From NCBI RefSeq assembly GCF_002367995.1, contig NZ_AP018207.1, positions 3,471,083-3,535,082 on the forward strand: a stretch of 64,000 nucleotides of DNA, in the 5' to 3' direction. The notes under the pieces were generated by a model, which was given only the letters and a program-made list of their open reading frames with translations, was not told where the DNA came from and did no database searches. Positions 36,039 to 46,382 of this stretch are shown here, in pieces; position 1 is the first letter of the stretch, and every line of letters begins with the position of its first letter. Origin of the DNA: Calothrix brevissima NIES-22 (GTDB taxonomy: Bacteria > Cyanobacteriota > Cyanobacteriia > Cyanobacteriales > Nostocaceae). Both the position numbers and the translations under genes were made by a program.

Positions 36039-36105
36039 ATTGTAGGGGCATGGCAGTGCCATGCCCTCTATAATATATTGATGTATCGCCAACATTATTT
36101 AAATT
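36039..36105. repeat. Dispersed palindrome GGGGCATGGCA(G)TGCCATGCCC, copy 2
   Basis: This is the partner of the repeat at 19634, with the same ATATATTGATGT tail. Confidence 0.75.
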
Positions 36106-36137
36106 GCGCTGAGTCTAACCAAAACAAAAGCAACCTC

Positions 36138-36611
36138 TCACCGCAGCGAAGAAAGGCGATCGCGAATATCTGCTAAACTTCCCCTAACAGTCACAGTATG
36201 AGGATGATTTACACCCCAAACTTGCTGACAAATATCTAAAGCTTGCTGATAAAGTGGCTGTGCTTCACTATAACGCCCCGTTAACCGATAAATTTCGGCT
36301 AAATTATTCAGACTTTCAGCAACATAAGGATGATTATCTCCTAAAAGTTGTTTATCGAGTTCCAACGCTTTGACACATAAAGGTTCTGCTTCTGGAAAAC
36401 GCCCTTGTTCTCGATACATATAACCTAAAGCATAAATTGTATCTGCTAAAAGAGGATGCGCTTTTTGTAGTAAACGCTGCTTAATTTCCAAAGATTGTAA
36501 AAACAAACTCTCAGCTTCTTGATAACGTCCTTGAGCGCGATATATTAATGCTAAATTGTGTAAATCTGTCGCTACTTCAGGATTCTCATCTCCTAAAAAT
36601 CGCTTAAAAGA
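36138..36611 (-). pseudogene. 3' remnant of a kinesin-light-chain-type TPR gene
   Basis: Reading the minus strand from a stop at 36612-36614, about 157 codons encode TPR units (GDENPEVATDLHNLALIYRAQGRY, split here: GDENPEVA, then HNLALIYRAQGRY; AHPLLADTIYALGYMY; NHPYVAESLNNLAEIYRL). It ends with HPHTVTVRGSLADIRDRL, the same C-terminal type as the STAND TPR gene at 13.3 kb. There is no ATG at the 5' end; only a TTG at 36506 is available inside the first unit. The 5' part, which would carry any ATPase domain, has been lost. Confidence 0.75.
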
Positions 36612-36821
36612 TTACGCGATCGCCTTTACAACCCAATCTACACCTAATGCACTATTTTAGCTGTGTCAGTCCACTACTGTAAGTTTTGCTAACGCGCTTT
36701 TAAATTTCATCATGATACACTTTAGGTAAAACTCTTAAATGCAGGATACTGCTAGCGAATTACTAAAAATATCCAAAAAATTTTAACAGCACAATAGGTT
36801 GTATATTTATACAAATTAAAA

Positions 36822-37118
36822 TTACAGCGTTTGCATCAAATCAAAAAAGCCATACAGACTAATAAAAAGTAATATAAACGCTGTAAACTTGGTCATTTTA
36901 GATTGCTGGGAAGGAGCGATCGCTTCTCTGACTAGAATAGAAAGAGATGCTCCTACTACTAAGCTTAAACCAAGTACCATATAAGGTCTATCGGGTGAAA
37001 CAGTGGCAATTCCTAACATTACCATTGCCACCGTTAACATTAATAATTCTACAAACCGAGGTGGATTGTACTGGCTAGATAAAATAAAAGTATTCAACCA
37101 AAAATTCCAATATCTCAT
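36822..37118 (-). CDS. Small membrane protein
   Basis: A 98-residue protein with three hydrophobic stretches (about residues 22-38, 46-60 and 76-93) and a short basic loop (QSKMTK). It begins at an ATG with no strong ribosome site. It probably sits in the membrane with a hairpin plus one helix. I do not recognise the family and propose no function. Confidence 0.5.
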   Translation of the reverse strand: MRYWNFWLNTFILSSQYNPPRFVELLMLTVAMVMLGIATVSPDRPYMVLGLSLVVGASLSILVREAIAPSQQSKMTKFTAFILLFISLYGFFDLMQTL

Positions 37119-37131
37119 AGTTAATTATTAT

Positions 37132-37183
37132 TGTCATTTGTCATTGGTCATTTGTCATTGGTCATTTGTCATTGGTCATTTGT
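37132..37183. repeat. Heptameric repeat TTGTCAT/TGGTCAT
   Basis: About seven alternating units lie directly upstream of the small membrane protein gene. Confidence 0.9.
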
Positions 37184-37405
37184 TAGGATTTAAAGTTGGG
37201 TAGGTTTATTTTTATTAAATTACTTATATTCTGCTTATAGTCATTAGGAAAAAAGTATATTTTTTATAGCTAATTACTTACAGCTACATAGGCTACTAAT
37301 ACTCATTTTTAATGCCCAATGCCCCATGCCCCATGCCCAATTATAGTTATTAGTAAACAATTATCGCTGTTTACTAATAACTAACAACTGTGAACTGTTG
37401 ACTGA

Positions 37406-38530
37406 TTAGCGAACACCAGTTTTAACTTGACCTGTGCCGTTTTTTTGTGCAGTATCATTTTCCGGTAGTTCCACACCAAAGACTCGCGCGAAAGCTTTTT
37501 CTACCTTATAACCAGAATCAATGGATTCTAAGGGGTCTTTGCGTAATCTATGACGCAGACATAGGGTAATTACACGGCGTATGTCATCAACTGTAACTTC
37601 GGTACGTCCTTCAAATGCAGTGATGGCTTTAGCAGCGCGGTTAGTTACAATGTCACCCCGCAAACCGTCTACATCCAATTCCGAACAGATTTCCGAAATT
37701 TTTACCCGCAAATCGTAGTCGCTGGTAACTTTTGGTAACAAAGTCTGTGCATTGACAATTTGCTGTTGTAATGCTTCTTGCTGGGGTTGGTACTGTTCGA
37801 GAAATCCGTGGGGATTTTGGTCAAATTCTGACCGTTGCTCCACAATTTGCACTCGTAAAGCTGGTTCCTTCACCGTGTGGATTTCCGCGTGCATTCCAAA
37901 CCGGTCGAGCAACTGGGGACGCAGTTCGCCTTCTTCCGGGTTACCAGAACCAACCAGCACAAACCGCGCTGGGTGACGAATAGAAATACCTTCCCGTTCT
38001 ACTGTGTTCCAACCACTAGCAGCAGAGTCAAGCAATACGTCTACCAAGTGGTCATCTAATAAGTTAACTTCATCTACGTAGAGGATACCCCGGTTAGCTT
38101 TGGCTAATAGTCCCGGTTCAAAGGCTTTGACACCTTCAGATAAAGCTTTCTCGATGTCGATAGTACCGCAAACCCGGTCTTCTGTAGCACCTAAAGGCAG
38201 ATCTATCATCTGCACTTTTTTAGCAACTACAGGAATTTCTGCTCCCTCCTGTAACAGCTGGCGGACTTCATCACTCATTACATCGGGGTCATTGGGGTCA
38301 CTGTTGAAGGGGTCGTTAGCAACAACAGAGATTTCCGGTAGTAGGTCGGCCAGGGCCCGGATAGTTGTGGATTTGCCGGTACCGCGATCGCCCATAATCA
38401 TGACACCACCAATTTTGGGGTCGATCACGTTCAACAGCAGAGCCAGTTTCATTTCTTGCTGACCAACAATTGCTGTAAACGGAAATACCACACGTCGCGT
38501 ACTCGCTGTGGTTTGAGCAGTAGGACTCAC
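37406..38530 (-). CDS. chlI: Magnesium chelatase ATPase subunit I
   Basis: ChlI is the AAA+ motor of Mg-chelatase (ChlH-ChlD-ChlI), which inserts Mg2+ into protoporphyrin IX, the committed step to chlorophyll. Walker A is GDRGTGKST (about 47-55). Walker B is [13 protein letters not shown]. Sensor 1 is [16 protein letters not shown], the arginine finger lies in LLDRFGMH, and sensor 2 is in the C-terminal helical lid. The 374-residue length fits cyanobacterial ChlI. The GUN4 activator gene is at 5.7 kb in the same window. The gene is monocistronic with an ATG start. Confidence 0.97.
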   Translation of the reverse strand: MSPTAQTTASTRRVVFPFTAIVGQQEMKLALLLNVIDPKIGGVMIMGDRGTGKSTTIRALADLLPEISVVANDPFNSDPNDPDVMSDEVRQLLQEGAEIPVVAKKVQMIDLPLGATEDRVCGTIDIEKALSEGVKAFEPGLLAKANRGILYVDEVNLLDDHLVDVLLDSAASGWNTVEREGISIRHPARFVLVGSGNPEEGELRPQLLDRFGMHAEIHTVKEPALRVQIVEQRSEFDQNPHGFLEQYQPQQEALQQQIVNAQTLLPKVTSDYDLRVKISEICSELDVDGLRGDIVTNRAAKAITAFEGRTEVTVDDIRRVITLCLRHRLRKDPLESIDSGYKVEKAFARVFGVELPENDTAQKNGTGQVKTGVR

Positions 38531-38694
38531 TAAATTACCTTATCAAGATTTTTCTTATTACCGTTCTTTATTGTGCCATAGCTAGGGCTATAGAGAGTCC
38601 ATTATCGAAAGTCAAAAGTCAAAAGTCAAAAGTCCATAGTCAAGAGCAGAGAATTCTTGACCAAGGACTAATGACTAATGACCACTTGCTAATA

Positions 38695-39330
38695 TTAAGG
38701 ATTATAGGTAGTAGTTCTCGGTTTGCGTGCACCAGCAACTGCTCCGACTAGAGAAGCAACTAAACCCAACAATGAACCAACTACAAACAACCACAAGCCT
38801 TTGGACGTAGCTGCTGCAATATCACGCGCTTGTTGAGCGGATACGTTTGGTATATTCTGTTGTACATTTCCTAGTGGTTGTTGTGTTTGGTTGAGAACTG
38901 CGGCTGCATTAGAAGCAGCTACACCAAATGCACCTGATACCCCGCTTGCTAATAGCCAAGAACTGAGTGCTAAAGTGGTAGCCCAAAGAATAGCGCCGTT
39001 AAGTAACGCAGTGTTGCGGTTCATCGGCCCGCAAGCGCGAGTTGTTACCCAACCACCAGTAAACAGGGAAATTAATAAAGCGATCGTTGACCAAATACCT
39101 ACATTACTAGCAACATCAGGTGTAATACTTCTCGGTGCGCCTGAACCTGCAACATTAGTAGCACCGATTGCAGCAAATAATGCACTTAAAATTAATTGGG
39201 TAGCTAACGCCACCAATACACCAGCAATAATTGGCCCCCATCGTACTAGGTCATGATATTCAGATACTCGACCTGTTACAACAGATTCAGGAGGAATAAC
39301 TTGATCTCCTACCCGATTTGCATATGACAT
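38695..39330 (-). CDS. Conserved four-helix membrane protein
   Basis: The 211-residue protein starts with a short polar segment, then four membrane helices (about 31-54, 80-95, 108-130 and 181-203). A loop containing QNIPNVSAQQARDIAA separates the third and fourth. The last helix and short Arg/Lys tail (GARKPRTTTYNP) suggest a cytosolic C-terminus. The 'WGPIIAGVLVALATQLIL' start resembles a family of small cyanobacterial and proteobacterial membrane proteins of unknown function. It ends only a few hundred bases after the chlI start and may be co-oriented by chance. Confidence 0.65.
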   Translation of the reverse strand: MSYANRVGDQVIPPESVVTGRVSEYHDLVRWGPIIAGVLVALATQLILSALFAAIGATNVAGSGAPRSITPDVASNVGIWSTIALLISLFTGGWVTTRACGPMNRNTALLNGAILWATTLALSSWLLASGVSGAFGVAASNAAAVLNQTQQPLGNVQQNIPNVSAQQARDIAAATSKGLWLFVVGSLLGLVASLVGAVAGARKPRTTTYNP

Positions 39331-39863
39331 AAACTATTTTCTCCCTGATTACTTCAGCAAAGGTTTTCCAGCTATATTTTTGCTTGTGATTCAAATTAAA
39401 TTACTAAATATAGTTATTTCTATCTATCAACAGAATGAGTTAAGTACTCTATCTTTGGTAATAAAGTTTTTAGTTAATTTTTTTTGTCCAACAAATTTAA
39501 AACACTGTTGATAATCGAAATTTTTATTAAAAATTATTACAGGTAGTGTAGGCTATTGTTTTTTGATTTTGCAAAGATTAATTGGGCTTATTGATAGTGA
39601 TTTATATGAATGCGTTATGCAGGATTTTTTGTAAAAGTTAAATTATATTTATGTATAGCAATCCCATCTGAGTTGTGAAAATACTTTTTTAATGAACCGC
39701 CAAGACGCCAAGGACGCCAAGCACAAGAGAAAAAAATGAGAATTAGTAAATTTCACCAATGATTTAGGATTGCTATAGTCCTATATTTTAATAAATAAAA
39801 TTTAAATCCTTACAAATGAGAAATGACAGCCTCAGCCAGTTATATTTAAATTCGCTGTTCTAC
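39331..39863. other. AT-rich spacer with one small inverted-repeat element
   Basis: No gene is visible. The element is listed separately at 39654-39777. Confidence 0.6.
39654..39777. mobile_element. 124-bp inverted-repeat element (TATAGCAATCC ends)
   Basis: The ends are TATAGCAATCC and GGATTGCTATA. The interior contains AATGAACCGCCAAGACGCC, the uninterrupted version of a sequence that carries a 21-bp insertion at 43274. No clear target duplication was found. Confidence 0.6.
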
Positions 39864-40190
39864 TTAACGCATTTTTACGGCTGTACCTGTAGCGGTAATC
39901 AATAACAAGACTCCAGATTGATCGACATTGATTGTACCAGTATCGATTTCAATACCGATTACAGCATCCGCACCTAAACGTTGTGCCCGTAGTTGTAATT
40001 CTTCTAATGCTTTGCGTTGCCCTTGTTCAAATAAACGTTCATAACTACCAGTACGTCCACCGACAATATCACGAATACTTGCGAGAAAATCCCGTAAAAA
40101 ATTGCTACCATAAACAACTTCTGCTGTCACAATACCTAAATATGATTGAATTACTGCACCTTGAATTACATCAGTTGTAGTCAAAATCAT
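39864..40190 (-). CDS. YbjQ/UPF0145-family protein
   Basis: The 108-residue protein has the family layout: an N-terminal strand (TTDVIQGAVIQSYLGIVTAEVVYG, split: TTDVIQGAVI, then YLGIVTAEVVYG), the GGRTGSYERLFEQGQRKALEEL helix region, and GADAVIGIEIDTG. The family forms pentamers and is labelled putative heavy-metal-binding, but metal binding is not demonstrated and few cysteines or histidines are present here. ATG start; no operon partner. Confidence 0.85.
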   Translation of the reverse strand: MILTTTDVIQGAVIQSYLGIVTAEVVYGSNFLRDFLASIRDIVGGRTGSYERLFEQGQRKALEELQLRAQRLGADAVIGIEIDTGTINVDQSGVLLLITATGTAVKMR

Positions 40191-40636
40191 AATTTAGCCT
40201 CATAAATAATTAGTAATTGGATTAATTATAATAATCCGCAATCATTTACAGCCACTTACTAATGAGATAATTCTGTAATTACATTGCATCAGGTATTAGC
40301 TGATAGCGATCGCGTTACAATTTTGAAGCAATTATCAGCATTTGCAGACAGATGTGTGATCGCGCAGAAAATTTCCGCTACTTTACCCAAAAGAGTAACA
40401 TATCCTCTACATAACTTTACATTTCTTCACATATTAATATAGAGAATTTTCTCAACAACTTACCTGAGTAAAAATTTCTCTGTATGATTGCTGCTACAAA
40501 TTACTTGAGTGAATTTAGTTAAGGTAAAAATTGTGTTGATTGCCTGTTACGACTTCATTTGTTAGTTTTAAAAGGACTGGGTTGGCAATGCTCACCCTAC
40601 AAATAAATTACAATCTAAAGATAAAGGTGGTAAAAA
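40191..40636. other. Divergent intergenic region, no gene seen
   Basis: It contains HIP1-like sites and AT-rich DNA, with no assigned promoter boxes. It serves both the YbjQ gene and the 86-residue protein. Confidence 0.5.
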
Positions 40637-40897
40637 ATGGGGCGCATAAATCCCTACACGCTACAGATGCAGATTACCCGGATGTTTGAGCAAGGGCAAT
40701 CTTTTTTCGCGACAACTAAGGTGCAAGAATGGTTAAAAGAACGCAATCACAATCCACTAGAATATGACATTCTTTTCCATAAAAAACCTGCTCCCCCTGG
40801 TTCTAAAGAAGTGATGGTAGTGGAAATAGAATTACGCCGTAAAGATGGACAACCAGTTGATCCTTGGTTGCAAGAACAAGCTAATCTTCATGCTTGA
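40637..40897 (+). CDS. Conserved small hypothetical protein
   Basis: The 86-residue soluble protein starts MGRINPYTLQMQITRMF and has a mixed alpha/beta look, with VMVVEIELRRKDG near its centre. GGTGG lies 6 bases before the ATG, a good ribosome site. I recall similar short proteins in cyanobacteria, but no function. Confidence 0.6.
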   Translation: MGRINPYTLQMQITRMFEQGQSFFATTKVQEWLKERNHNPLEYDILFHKKPAPPGSKEVMVVEIELRRKDGQPVDPWLQEQANLHA

Positions 40898-41081
40898 TTG
40901 GGCTTGGTTTTTTATGCGAATGGGCAAGGGGCAATGGTGAATAGCATTAATTATGATGGATATTTATTCAGCACTTTCAGACTTTAAAATTCAGGAATAA
41001 AGTCCTAACTACAAAAATTATCCATCATCATGAATGTGAAACATTCTCGCCCCTAGCCCCTAGCCCCTAGCCCCTATATTA

Positions 41082-42104
<1,023 letters not shown>

Positions 42105-42160
42105 TTATTGGCAGGCTTTTGATTTTACCTCAAATTGAGTAACTACGGAGAATTAAAAAT

Positions 42161-42263
42161 AGGGCATGGGGCATGGGGCATGGGGCATGGGATACCTAGA
42201 CAACAGTATAGACACGGGTTATCGCGTCTCTGACAACTGACAACTGACAACTGACAACTGACT
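42161..42263. repeat. Short tandem repeats GGGCATG and AACTGAC
   Basis: Four GGGGCAT units (42161-42191) and four TGACAAC units (42231-42263), the latter overlapping the stop codon of the aldo/keto reductase gene. Confidence 0.85.
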
Positions 42264-43128
42264 AAGTTTCTGTATCGATTTTTTGGATTTCTGCTTCTGA
42301 GAGGTGAATGTTAATTGCTGTTACTGAGTCTTCAATACTAGAGATTTTGCTAGCACCGGGGATGGGTAAAATAGCGGGCGATTTGGAACGCAACCAAGCA
42401 AGGACGATACAATATACTGATACGCCTTTTTCTTTGGCTAAATTTGCGATCGCGGAAATATCTTGTAAGTTTTGATGGCGACGACTACCACCGAAAGGAC
42501 TCCAAGGTAAAAAGGTTAATCCTGCTTGTTCGCAATACTTTAACACGCCGTCATTTTCTGGTTGTCTTTCCCAAGGACTATATTGATTTTGCACAGAAAC
42601 AATTTCCACTACATCCTGGGCTTGTTTAATTTGTTCTACAGAAAAGTTAGAAACTCCCACATAGCGAATTAAACCGTTTTCTACCGCTTCTTTTACGGGT
42701 GCGAGGGATTCTGCGATCGCATATTTGGGATCGGGGGCGTGATATTGCCATAAATCTATTGGTTTACTACCGCCCAAGGCTTGAAAACTTTCGCGAATTG
42801 TTTGACGTAAATGTTTGGGGTTACCGTTGCGCGTCCAATTTCCATGAGGACGCATCAAACCGCCTTTGGTGGCGACAACTACATGGCTAACATCGCCTTT
42901 GTAACTGCTAAGTGCTTGATTAATTAGTCGTTCATTGTGGTGCTTATCTGATTCATCTAAGCAGTAAGAATCAGCAGTATCAATGAAGGTAATACCCAAG
43001 TCTAAAGCACGATGAATAACTTGAATAGATTCTGCTTCTGCAGGACGATTTGCTATTGACATTGGCATTCCACCCAAACCAATAGCACTGATAGATACAC
43101 CCGTTTTTCCTAATTGTTTGGTTTCCAT
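42262..43128 (-). CDS. Aldo/keto reductase
   Basis: This is an NADPH-dependent carbonyl reductase with a TIM-barrel fold. The catalytic tetrad is visible as Asp and Tyr in DTADSYC, Lys in ATKGG and His in WQYHAP. Phosphate-binding residues lie in PGASKISSIEDSV. The 288-residue length is typical. ATG at 43128 (METKQLGKTGVSIS) is the normal start; the frame extends 9 residues upstream. The physiological substrate cannot be inferred. An element with AGGACTTACGCA ends lies in its upstream region. Confidence 0.9.
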   Translation of the reverse strand: METKQLGKTGVSISAIGLGGMPMSIANRPAEAESIQVIHRALDLGITFIDTADSYCLDESDKHHNERLINQALSSYKGDVSHVVVATKGGLMRPHGNWTRNGNPKHLRQTIRESFQALGGSKPIDLWQYHAPDPKYAIAESLAPVKEAVENGLIRYVGVSNFSVEQIKQAQDVVEIVSVQNQYSPWERQPENDGVLKYCEQAGLTFLPWSPFGGSRRHQNLQDISAIANLAKEKGVSVYCIVLAWLRSKSPAILPIPGASKISSIEDSVTAINIHLSEAEIQKIDTET

Positions 43129-43227
43129 GCTTTTAGCTCTTGTTTGCAGTCCCACTAATGTATTAGCTGTTTCTAACTATTTTGACAATTCATCCTTAGA
43201 TAGGTGTAATACCAATTCAAGATAAAC

Positions 43228-43338
43228 AGGACTTACGCAAAAATTGCCAAACAGCTTAATTTATTGAACCGCCTTCGCGTAGCGTCTCGCAGAGAAGACG
43301 CCAAGTACGCCAAGAATTCGTAGAGTGTGCGTAAATCT
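43228..43338. mobile_element. 111-bp element with AGGACTTACGCA end
   Basis: The left end AGGACTTACGCA is the same as in the 140-bp elements. The right end TGCGTAAATCT is imperfect. The interior is different, with GAACCGCC...ACGCCAAG sequence interrupted by a 21-bp insertion at 43274-43294. No clear target duplication was found. Confidence 0.6.
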
Positions 43339-43482
43339 TAATAAAAATGCAACTAATTCTTCTCAAAGATTTAGAACTGTACAAACTCTGCGTACCTTTG
43401 CGTTAACCTTAGCGCCCCTTTGCGTTAAAAAAAGATATAACTTTGTGCAACCTCATATTTATTTACTTCAATCCTCAAAATA

Positions 43483-43920
43483 TTACCTTCCTCCATTCCG
43501 ATTGACAGGATTAAACTGCTGCCATAATCCTAAACGCTTATTTTTAGCATTTGCTTCAGCAATTAAATATTGCATTCTACTTTCTTCGCAATAACCTAAA
43601 GTTTCGCGATCGACAACAGCATTACCTTCCTCTACCAACCGAAGATTGACTGAACGATTATCAACAAAAACCTCACCCATTATGCGCCCATTTTCTTCGC
43701 GGTTGAGGGTTTTAATTACTACTGGGCTACCTGTTGGTAAAAATCGTTTGAGTTTGTTAGTAGCTGCGGTAACATACTGCTGTTTTGTCTCTTTCGGTGT
43801 ATTAATACATACTAGTTTAACTGTGGCTGTTTTACCTGCATCATCTTTAATGCGGATTGTATTGCTATCTACTACACCAATGATAGTAGCCAATATTAAC
43901 ATTAACTCGATTAAACTCAT
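43483..43920 (-). CDS. Staphylococcal-nuclease-fold protein with altered active site
   Basis: The 145-residue protein begins with a short hydrophobic segment (about 3-16, a possible signal or anchor) and continues with an SNase barrel. Aligned by eye with Staphylococcus nuclease, IDGDT reads VDSNT, so Asp21 is Asn. FRLLLVDTPE reads VKLVCINTPK, so Arg35 is Lys, Asp40 is Asn and Glu43 is Lys. Arg87 is kept in NGRIMG. With two calcium ligands and the general base changed, ordinary DNase activity is doubtful, and a binding role is possible. The rest of the fold, including VNLRLVEEGNA, is well kept. Confidence 0.8.
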   Translation of the reverse strand: MSLIELMLILATIIGVVDSNTIRIKDDAGKTATVKLVCINTPKETKQQYVTAATNKLKRFLPTGSPVVIKTLNREENGRIMGEVFVDNRSVNLRLVEEGNAVVDRETLGYCEESRMQYLIAEANAKNKRLGLWQQFNPVNRNGGR

Positions 43921-44159
43921 AGATTTTTAAGTATTATTTAATGCTTCTCCCCAAGTTTAAATCAGTAATTGTCTATAGATGGTGAGAGAAATTACGCAAT
44001 TTATTAGCTGTCAACAATAATAGATCCCCGACTTCTTCAAGAAGTCGGGGATCTAAGCAGCAGGAACTTTTAATCTGTTACAAAAATAGCAACAATAGCC
44101 GCTTTCAGATTTGCTCTCAGCCATACTGAGATTAAATTCATCTATCTATGGTTTAAGTT
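43921..44159. other. Spacer containing a perfect palindrome
   Basis: Apart from the 35-base palindrome at 44021, I see nothing that can be assigned. Confidence 0.5.
44021..44055. repeat. Perfect 17-bp-arm palindrome
   Basis: TAGATCCCCGACTTCTT and its exact complement flank a single C. The arms are too long to be chance. There is no T-run, so it may be a dispersed palindrome rather than a terminator. Confidence 0.85.
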
Positions 44160-44508
44160 ATGCCAGCCTCGATGATATTACCGCGCAAATCTGGTTTAGC
44201 TGTGACTGTGCTGCTAGGAGGTTTAATTTTTACAAAATCGAGTTGCCTATTCTACTATTACCTTAAACCTAGAAGCAGCAGTTTCCGGTAGCAGTCCCCA
44301 ACGGGGTTTAGGGGCACAAATTCAAGAAACTTGGAACAACTCTAGCCATTCTGTTGGCGAATTAACTGTTGGTTTACTAAAGTTAGGTATTTGGCTAATT
44401 GCTTACAGTCCTTATTTTTTGGTTTTGGCTGCTGCTATTTATGGTGTAAAGCGGTGGCGACGCCATTCTCAGGCTGTTATACCAACACCACCAGCAGAAA
44501 ATAATTAG
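44160..44508 (+). pseudogene. Remnant of a DUF4349-type membrane protein gene
   Basis: ATG at 44160 opens a frame reading a signal-like start (MPASMILPRKSGLAVTVLLGG) that goes out of frame after about 24 residues. In another frame, 44245-44508 encodes a typical DUF4349 C-terminus: TLNLEAAVSGSSPQ, WNNSSHSVGELTVGLLKLG, a membrane helix IWLIAYSPYFLVLAAAIYG and a KRWRR stop-transfer. Normal family members are near 300 residues, so the middle (periplasmic) part has been deleted. Confidence 0.7.
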
Positions 44509-44847
44509 GCATTGCAGAATAGTGGGATGAATTGAGGCAAGCAGAGGAGGCAGAGGGAGCATTTTATAAATGATTAAATCATCCCTTGATTCAGCAATAC
44601 CAATAATTAAATTCTAGAAAACTTGTCTCCAGTTGTTCAAAGTTGATGGTTATGATTATCGTTTTACGTAAAAGATGGTAGATTGGGAAAATTTCAGCGC
44701 TGGGGGGAGTAAATCAATGAGGTTCCAGTAATCTCCCAACCCTTGAGGTATGGCAACTGTGAAGAAGATTGTACCAATTAACACGAAATAATCCGACACA
44801 GGAATGCCAAGATCAAAAAAAGGACGCCCAATGCTATTGAAACTACT
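44509..44847. other. Spacer, no gene seen
   Basis: AT-rich; nothing assigned apart from the upstream region of the SagB-type gene. Confidence 0.5.
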
Positions 44848-46377
44848 ATGCCAGAACTACACCAATCAATTGCACAGCACTACCACGAACGCACTAAATA
44901 CGATCCTCAGACACTGGCTGCAAAAAGTCAGAGCTTAGATTGGGCAAAGCAACCAGTACCATTTAAAGAGTACAGAATTGGCTCATCTTTTGACCTTAAA
45001 CCCTACTTGCAAGCTAATTCTGAGGCGTCTACTAACAATGAAGATGCTCAATGGTGGCAAAGACTGTCACGGCTATTGTTTGGTAGCTATGGGCTAACGG
45101 CGAGAATGCCTTCTATGGGTGGGGTATATTTACGATCAGCCCCTAGTGCTGGTGGGTTATACCCAGCTGAGGTGTATGTAGTTTCGCGCGGTACGGAGTT
45201 ACTACCAGCCGGGTTATATAATTACCAAAGTCGCACTCATTCTTTAATGCAGTATTGGGAAAGCGATGTTTGGCAAAGTTTACAAGCAGCTTGTTTTTGG
45301 CATCCATCTCTAGAAAATACTCAGCTAGCGATTGTGATCACCGCTGTATTCTACCGTTCCGCTTGGCGGTATGAAGATAGGGCTTACCGCCGCATTTTTT
45401 TGGATACCGGACATTTATTAGGAAATATTGAGTTAGCTGGGGCAGTTAACGATTATCGCCCGCACTTGATTGGTGGATTTATTGATGAAGCGGTTAACGA
45501 TTTACTGTATATCGATCCACAACAAGAAGGCGCGATCGCAGTTTTATCTCTAGCAGACTTGTTAGATATTAAACAAAATTTACCAATAGGACGCACAGCT
45601 TTACCTTCAGCAACCGAAACCAATTACCCCATTATTCCTGATGGCGAACTGTTGAAATATTTTCATCATCACACACAAATTGAATCGGGAACAACGGGTA
45701 AACTCAATTTACCAGAAGTGCAACAAGAGAAATCTTTAGAAGATAAATATAACTTCCCTTTCTGTCTAAAAATTCCCACAGCTACCATGTCGATTAACTG
45801 GGGTGAAAATCTCTCAGAATTGGAAAATACCATGCATAGGAGGCGTTCTACCCGTGCATACAGTGGTGAAGATTTGAGCTTTGAAGAATTGAAAGCTTTA
45901 CTTGATTTCACCTATCAACCGCAAAATTATATCTACCAAAATTTAGACCGTTCTCCAGATTACTTTGACTTAAATTTAATTGAAACATTTATTGCTGTTT
46001 GTGGAGTCAAAGGATTAGAAGCTGGCTGTTACTATTACGCACCAAAAGCCCAAGAATTGCGCCAAATTCGCTTTAAAAACTTCCGCCGAGAATTACATTT
46101 TCTTTGCTTAGGGCAAGATTTAGGGCGCGATGCTGCTGCTGTAGTATTTCATACCGCCGATTTAAAATCTGCGATCGCGCAATATGGCGATCGCGTTTAC
46201 CGTTATTTACACATGGATGCCGGACATCTCGGACAAAGGCTAAATTTAGCCGCTACCCAATTACATATCGGTGTAAGCGGTATTGGTGGCTTTTTTGACG
46301 ACAAAGTAAATGAAGTTCTCGGTATTCCCGCCGACGAAGCAGCACTTTACATCACCACCTTGGGAAGGGCAAGGTAA
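44848..46377 (+). CDS. SagB/ThcOx-family dehydrogenase with two nitroreductase-like domains
   Basis: The 509-residue protein carries two FMN-binding nitroreductase-like halves. The first (about 60-240) has YLRSAPSAGGLYPAEVYVV and LDTGHLLGNIELAG. The second (about 325-509) has MHRRRSTRAYSGEDLSFEEL and HMDAGHLGQRLNLAATQL. This matches the SagB/ThcOx dehydrogenases that oxidise thiazolines or oxazolines in RiPP pathways, but here no cyclodehydratase (YcaO) or precursor gene is adjacent, so a stand-alone redox role is equally likely. The ATG at 44848 fits the family start (MPELHQSIAQHYHERTKYD). Confidence 0.85.
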   Translation: MPELHQSIAQHYHERTKYDPQTLAAKSQSLDWAKQPVPFKEYRIGSSFDLKPYLQANSEASTNNEDAQWWQRLSRLLFGSYGLTARMPSMGGVYLRSAPSAGGLYPAEVYVVSRGTELLPAGLYNYQSRTHSLMQYWESDVWQSLQAACFWHPSLENTQLAIVITAVFYRSAWRYEDRAYRRIFLDTGHLLGNIELAGAVNDYRPHLIGGFIDEAVNDLLYIDPQQEGAIAVLSLADLLDIKQNLPIGRTALPSATETNYPIIPDGELLKYFHHHTQIESGTTGKLNLPEVQQEKSLEDKYNFPFCLKIPTATMSINWGENLSELENTMHRRRSTRAYSGEDLSFEELKALLDFTYQPQNYIYQNLDRSPDYFDLNLIETFIAVCGVKGLEAGCYYYAPKAQELRQIRFKNFRRELHFLCLGQDLGRDAAAVVFHTADLKSAIAQYGDRVYRYLHMDAGHLGQRLNLAATQLHIGVSGIGGFFDDKVNEVLGIPADEAALYITTLGRAR

Positions 46378-46382
46378 TTGGT

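Noticed and set aside
44021..44055. Intrinsic terminator
   Set aside because: The stem is perfect, but no T-run follows on either side in the correct direction, so I list it as a palindrome only.
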